From JBGPIT01 sp041485125 (lineage in GTDB: Bacteria; Desulfobacterota; Binatia; UTPRO1): a stretch of DNA of 7,934 nucleotides. The stretch spans positions 1 through 7,934 of the forward strand of contig JBGPIT010000236.1 of the NCBI GenBank assembly GCA_041485125.1, read 5' to 3'. Both the position numbers and the translations under genes were made by a program. The notes under the pieces were generated by a model that was given only the letters and a program-made list of their open reading frames with translations, had not been told where the DNA came from and did no database searches. Every line of letters starts with the position of its first letter. The first letter of the stretch is position 1. Positions 5,890 through 7,934 of the stretch are shown here, in pieces.

Positions 5890-6300
5890 ATGCGACAGAT
5901 GGCTCTACTCGCGGTGAGCGTGGTGCTCGCCGCCGTTGGAATCGCGTACGGCTTGTTGGCGCTCGCGGCCGAGGTGCGTGAGGTCTCGGGGCAGCTCGCC
6001 GCGCTCTCGCGCAACGTGAACAGCATCGCGGGCGACGTGACGTCGCTCGCCGACGACGTGAGCGCGATCGCCGACTCGCTCGCGTCGGACGACGACACGG
6101 AAAAAGGGCAGGCGCAAGTCGGTGCCCACTCGGGCGCCTCGACCCAGCGCCGCTCGGCCGTAGTGCGTGGAAGTGCGCGCGGGATGCGTCGGGTGCGACA
6201 CACCGTGCGCGACGATGGCAACGCCCGGCGGGATCGTGTGCGTCACCCGTCGCGGGCGCGCCAGCTCACTTGCAGCGCCGCGCCTTGCCGCTCTTGGTGA
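5890..6300 (+). CDS. Small membrane-anchored coiled-coil protein, no recognised family
   Basis: I do not recognise this 136-residue protein. Residues 4-27 (MALLAVSVVLAAVGIAYGLL...) form one transmembrane helix or uncleaved signal anchor; there is no lipobox Cys. Directly after it, hydrophobic residues fall at 29, 32, 36, 39, 43, 46, 50, 53, 57, 60 and 64, an unbroken 3-4 heptad pattern of five heptads, with small or acidic residues between them (SIAGDVTSLADDVSAIADSL). This is a parallel coiled coil, probably a dimer or trimer, similar in style to the Lpp rod, and is capped by an acidic SDDDTE. From about residue 90 the composition becomes Arg-rich and less gene-like, so the natural end may lie earlier or a frame disturbance may exist. 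The start is supported by GAGGTG 5 bases before the ATG. The gene is divergent from the LLM gene. A role as an envelope spacer or scaffold is inference only. Confidence 0.65.
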   Translation: MRQMALLAVSVVLAAVGIAYGLLALAAEVREVSGQLAALSRNVNSIAGDVTSLADDVSAIADSLASDDDTEKGQAQVGAHSGASTQRRSAVVRGSARGMRRVRHTVRDDGNARRDRVRHPSRARQLTCSAAPCRSW

Positions 6301-6316
6301 AGGCGCAGCTCGGGGC
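6266..6316 (-). pseudogene. Possible orphan 3' end of a lost gene
   Basis: On the minus strand, a frame not used by any neighbour reads APSCAFTKSGKARRCK followed by TGA. All 16 codons end in G or C, as expected of real coding sequence in this genome. The frame closes at a TAG near 6344 and has no start. It begins 8 bases beyond the stop codon of the zeta-like toxin and overlaps the doubtful end of the plus-strand coiled-coil gene. It may be the remnant of a gene cut by arrival of the toxin module or by a deletion. Because it is so short, chance cannot be excluded. Confidence 0.3.
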
Positions 6317-6323
6317 CGGTCGA

Positions 6324-6983
6324 TCACGGACGCTTGCGGCGTCCTACTTCTTTCGCTTTGAGCGCGGCGGCGACGATCGGCTTCGCCCATTCCGGAGTAC
6401 GGGCGAGGTCGGTGGGATCGAGGATCGCACCGCGCCGCAGCTCCAATACCAGGGCGGGCGTCGGCGCCGCCCCGGTGGCGGGATCTCCCTCCGTGCTGTT
6501 GTCATAGACGCGCAACGACGTGAGCGCGGGCAGCAGCGCGATCAGATTCAACCGGCTGTGACGAAACCGACGGCGGATGTCGGCCTCGGGGATGTCGTGG
6601 CCGCCGCGGCGAACGCGAGCGCGGACCCGTTCGATGTGCAGCTCCGGGCTCGCCAGCCCCGCGTACCAGATGTGAACCTCGATGCCTTGCCGCGCGGCCG
6701 CCGTGAGCAGGCGCGGAATCGTGCTCCCGCCGAGCGTCGTTTCGAACGCGAAGTCCAGGCGCTCTGTGATCGCTCTCTCGAGCAGTCGACGACCCTGCTG
6801 CCAGGCAACGCCGTTCGCTTCGGCCTGCGTCAAGCCGGGGTTCGCGTCGAGAATCCTCCGTGCCGCCTCGTCCGGGTTGAAGTACTCACCGCCGAAGCTG
6901 CGGACGGCCGCGCCGCCGATGCTGCTCTTTCCCGCCCCGTTGACGCCCGCGAGAACGTGGATGCGCGGCGGGCCCGCGGCCAC
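6324..6983 (-). CDS. Zeta-like toxin (UDP-N-acetylglucosamine-kinase-type P-loop protein)
   Basis: This 219-residue P-loop kinase is of the zeta-toxin type (COG4185-like). Zeta toxins phosphorylate UDP-sugar precursors of peptidoglycan and so block cell-wall synthesis. Visible motifs: Walker A GVNGAGKSS (residues 13-21), FNPDEAA with Asp38 in the position of the catalytic Asp, FAFETTLGG (78-86, Glu81 and Thr82/83 of the substrate site), and the Arg-rich lid RVRARVRRGGHDIPEADI plus RRRF (119-140). The C-terminus is basic (KEVGRRKRP). The start is GTG; the next in-frame features support it because the beta strand RIHVLAG follows at once. Its ribosome site is weak, and translation is probably coupled to the antitoxin gene 13 bases upstream (3 bases if the frame-disturbed end described elsewhere is correct). 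All expected catalytic residues appear intact. Bacterial relatives also include paralogues with unproven toxicity. Confidence 0.9.
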   Translation of the reverse strand: MAAGPPRIHVLAGVNGAGKSSIGGAAVRSFGGEYFNPDEAARRILDANPGLTQAEANGVAWQQGRRLLERAITERLDFAFETTLGGSTIPRLLTAAARQGIEVHIWYAGLASPELHIERVRARVRRGGHDIPEADIRRRFRHSRLNLIALLPALTSLRVYDNSTEGDPATGAAPTPALVLELRRGAILDPTDLARTPEWAKPIVAAALKAKEVGRRKRP

Positions 6984-6996
6984 GCTTCAGCCGAGC

Positions 6997-7380
6997 TTAC
7001 CGTGCACGGCGGCGCGGTCGACTCCGCGCGGCAGCACGCCGATTGCCGGCGGCGCCGGCGGCGGCACGGCCCAGCTCGGCCGGCGACGCGCCGAATGCCG
7101 CCTCCACGCCCTTGCGGGCGGCCGGCGTCTGCATGCGCGCCAACAGATCGTCGAACTCGGCGCTGAGATCGTCGAGACTACCCGTCCGTGCGTCTACCAG
7201 CGCGGAGAACTCGGCATACGAGAGGAGAACGGCCTTGGGTGCGTCGTGCCGGGTGATCGCGACCGCGCCGCTCGTGACCGCTTGGTCGAGGAGGGCGCTG
7301 AACTCGTTCTTCGCCTTGGTCGCGGCGACGGACGGCACGTCCATGAGCTCCCCGTGGCTGTTGCGAAAGGTGAGTACCAT
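6997..7380 (-). CDS. Phd/YefM-type antitoxin, partner of the zeta-like toxin
   Basis: This 127-residue protein is the first gene of the toxin-antitoxin operon. Residues 15-62 (VPSVAATKAKNEFSALLD... AVAITRHDAPKAVLLSYAEFSALV) are the Phd/YefM DNA-binding fold: strand, 'AKNEFSALLD' helix, a beta hairpin with TRH-x-x-P, then the 'SYAEF' helix. The acidic amphipathic part (SLDDLSAEFDDLLARM, 68-83) and AAFGASPAELGRAAA (94-108) are probably the toxin-binding tail. The ATG has GAGG at 5-6 bases and a 5' leader of only about 20 bases. Phd-type proteins usually repress their own promoter, and palindromes overlap the -10 here. The last ~20 residues (NRRAAARSRPRRRAR) are oddly Arg-rich and use many A/T-ending codons, whereas another frame over the same bases looks coding, so the end may be frameshifted. 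The antitoxin differs from the classical epsilon partner of zeta. Confidence 0.87.
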   Translation of the reverse strand: MVLTFRNSHGELMDVPSVAATKAKNEFSALLDQAVTSGAVAITRHDAPKAVLLSYAEFSALVDARTGSLDDLSAEFDDLLARMQTPAARKGVEAAFGASPAELGRAAAGAAGNRRAAARSRPRRRAR

Positions 7381-7403
7381 GAAATCCTCGGCTCTCCAGT
7401 GGA

Positions 7404-7414
7404 GCTATTATAGC
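7404..7414. promoter_or_regulatory. Palindrome over the -10 of the toxin-antitoxin promoter, candidate antitoxin operator
   Basis: GCTAT-T-ATAGC is a perfect 5+1+5 inverted repeat covering the -10 box. A further half-site, GCTGTA at 7422-7427, pairs with the TATAGC arm (one mismatch, 7-base spacer). Two overlapping inverted repeats at the promoter fit autoregulation by a Phd-type repressor; binding itself is inference. Confidence 0.4.
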
Positions 7415-7434
7415 CAACTTAGCTGTATTGTCTA
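7407..7434 (-). promoter_or_regulatory. Sigma-70 promoter of the toxin-antitoxin operon
   Basis: On the minus strand, TAGACA (5 of 6 matches to the -35 consensus) and TATAAT (6 of 6) are separated by 16 bases. The expected start of transcription is near 7400, about 20 bases before the antitoxin ATG. It is the clearest promoter in the window and lies in a distinctly AT-rich patch. Confidence 0.75.
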
Positions 7435-7478
7435 CGCAGCGAATGGCGGGGGCATTTTGCTATGGAGGGAGCACGACG

Positions 7479-7934
7479 ATGCGATGGCAGCTCGGGCGAC
7501 GCAGCAGCAACATCGAGGATCGACGCGGATTCGGTGGCGGCGGGATCGCGCTCGGCGGCGGCGGAATGGTGCTGCTCGCGATCGTCGCGATGTTCATGGG
7601 CGTCGATCCGAGTGTGATTCTGAACGGCATCGGGCAACCGCAAGCACCGTCGGGTGCGGAGGCGCCGTCGAGCGTACCGGAAGGCGACGAGCAAGCGGAC
7701 TTCGTCGCGGCGATCCTCGGCGATACCGAGGACACCTGGCAGCAGATCTTTTCGCAAGGCCTCGGCACGCCGTACGAGCCGCCGCATCTGGTGCTCTTCA
7801 CGGAGGCGGTGCAGTCCGCGTGCGGCTTCGGCTCAGCCGCGGTCGGGCCGTTCTACTGTCCCGCCGATCGGAAGGTGTATCTCGACCTCTCGTTCTTTCG
7901 TGACCTCGACCAGCGCTTCGGCGCGCCCGGCGAC
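7479..7934 (+). CDS. ypfJ: YpfJ/KPN_02809-family predicted neutral zinc metallopeptidase, 5' part
   Basis: The first 152 codons of a COG2321-type membrane metallopeptidase run off the right edge. The start MRWQLGRRSSNIEDRRG is the family hallmark (MRW...S-N-x-EDRRG). A Gly-rich stretch follows, then one transmembrane helix (about residues 22-42, ALGGGGMVLLAIVAMFMGV), then a Pro/Glu-rich stretch and the start of the peptidase domain: DFVAAILGDTEDTW-x-x-IF, then LVLFTEAVQSACGFGSAAVG, FYCPADRKVYLDLSFF, and DQRFGAPGD. Two Cys (in SACGFG and FYCPAD) are conserved in relatives. The zinc site (HExxH-like) is expected just beyond the window and cannot be checked. The start is supported by GGAGGGAG 8 bases before the ATG. 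It is divergent from the toxin-antitoxin operon across a 98-base gap; no clear promoter of its own is visible. The physiological role of the family is poorly known. Confidence 0.93.
   Translation, partial: MRWQLGRRSSNIEDRRGFGGGGIALGGGGMVLLAIVAMFMGVDPSVILNGIGQPQAPSGAEAPSSVPEGDEQADFVAAILGDTEDTWQQIFSQGLGTPYEPPHLVLFTEAVQSACGFGSAAVGPFYCPADRKVYLDLSFFRDLDQRFGAPGD

Noticed and set aside
6328..6344. Six-pair hairpin (GGACGC/GCGTCC) at the end of the toxin gene as its terminator
   Set aside because: It lies within the last codons and has no following T tract, so I cannot distinguish it from chance in GC-rich coding DNA.
6270..7166. 298-codon plus-strand frame over the toxin operon
   Set aside because: It is antisense to the zeta-like toxin and antitoxin, both of which carry intact family motifs.

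Overview
This is a GC-rich bacterial window, apparently chromosomal and with an ordinary accessory-gene layout. Several traits fit an uncultured soil or aquatic lineage: two enzymes of F420-associated families, a phytanoyl-CoA-dioxygenase-like protein, GTG starts, and a secreted protein with a long Thr/Pro linker and delta-60 repeats. This combination is common in metagenome-derived Binatota/'Deltaproteobacteria'-type genomes. That taxonomic guess is inference only; no marker gene is present.

Left part (1-2121). A GST N-terminus, cut by the window edge, follows a PaaI-type hotdog thioesterase on the minus strand in a two-gene operon. Divergent from them is a Ddn-like (DUF385) F420-dependent nitroreductase-family protein. 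It converges on a minus-strand phytanoyl-CoA dioxygenase-family oxygenase, with a small GC hairpin between the two stop codons. Together these look like peripheral small-molecule, acyl-CoA or xenobiotic metabolism.

Middle (2170-5878). An 832-residue secreted protein is the most distinctive gene. It has a signal peptide, three ~97-residue N-terminal modules, a ~124-residue Thr/Pro linker, and seven delta-60 modules that probably close as one seven-bladed beta-propeller bracketed by Cys440 and Cys830. Upstream, after 184 bases holding a strong hairpin and a short palindrome, is a luciferase-like F420-type oxidoreductase.

Right part (5890-7934). A small membrane-anchored coiled-coil protein reads rightwards, with an a/d register unbroken from residue 29 to 64. 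Next, on the minus strand, is a toxin-antitoxin operon: a Phd/YefM-type antitoxin followed by a zeta-like kinase toxin. It has a near-consensus sigma-70 promoter in an unusually AT-rich patch with inverted repeats. Codon-position bias suggests a frame disturbance at the end of the antitoxin, and a coding-looking 16-codon orphan tail abuts the 3' end of the toxin. Divergent from the operon is the 5' part of a YpfJ-type (KPN_02809) predicted metallopeptidase, cut by the right edge.

I see no rRNA, tRNA, CRISPR array, transposase or riboswitch. I do not see a clearly new defence or biosynthetic system. The best leads are the secreted propeller protein, the Phd/zeta module with its disturbed junctions, and the small coiled-coil membrane protein.
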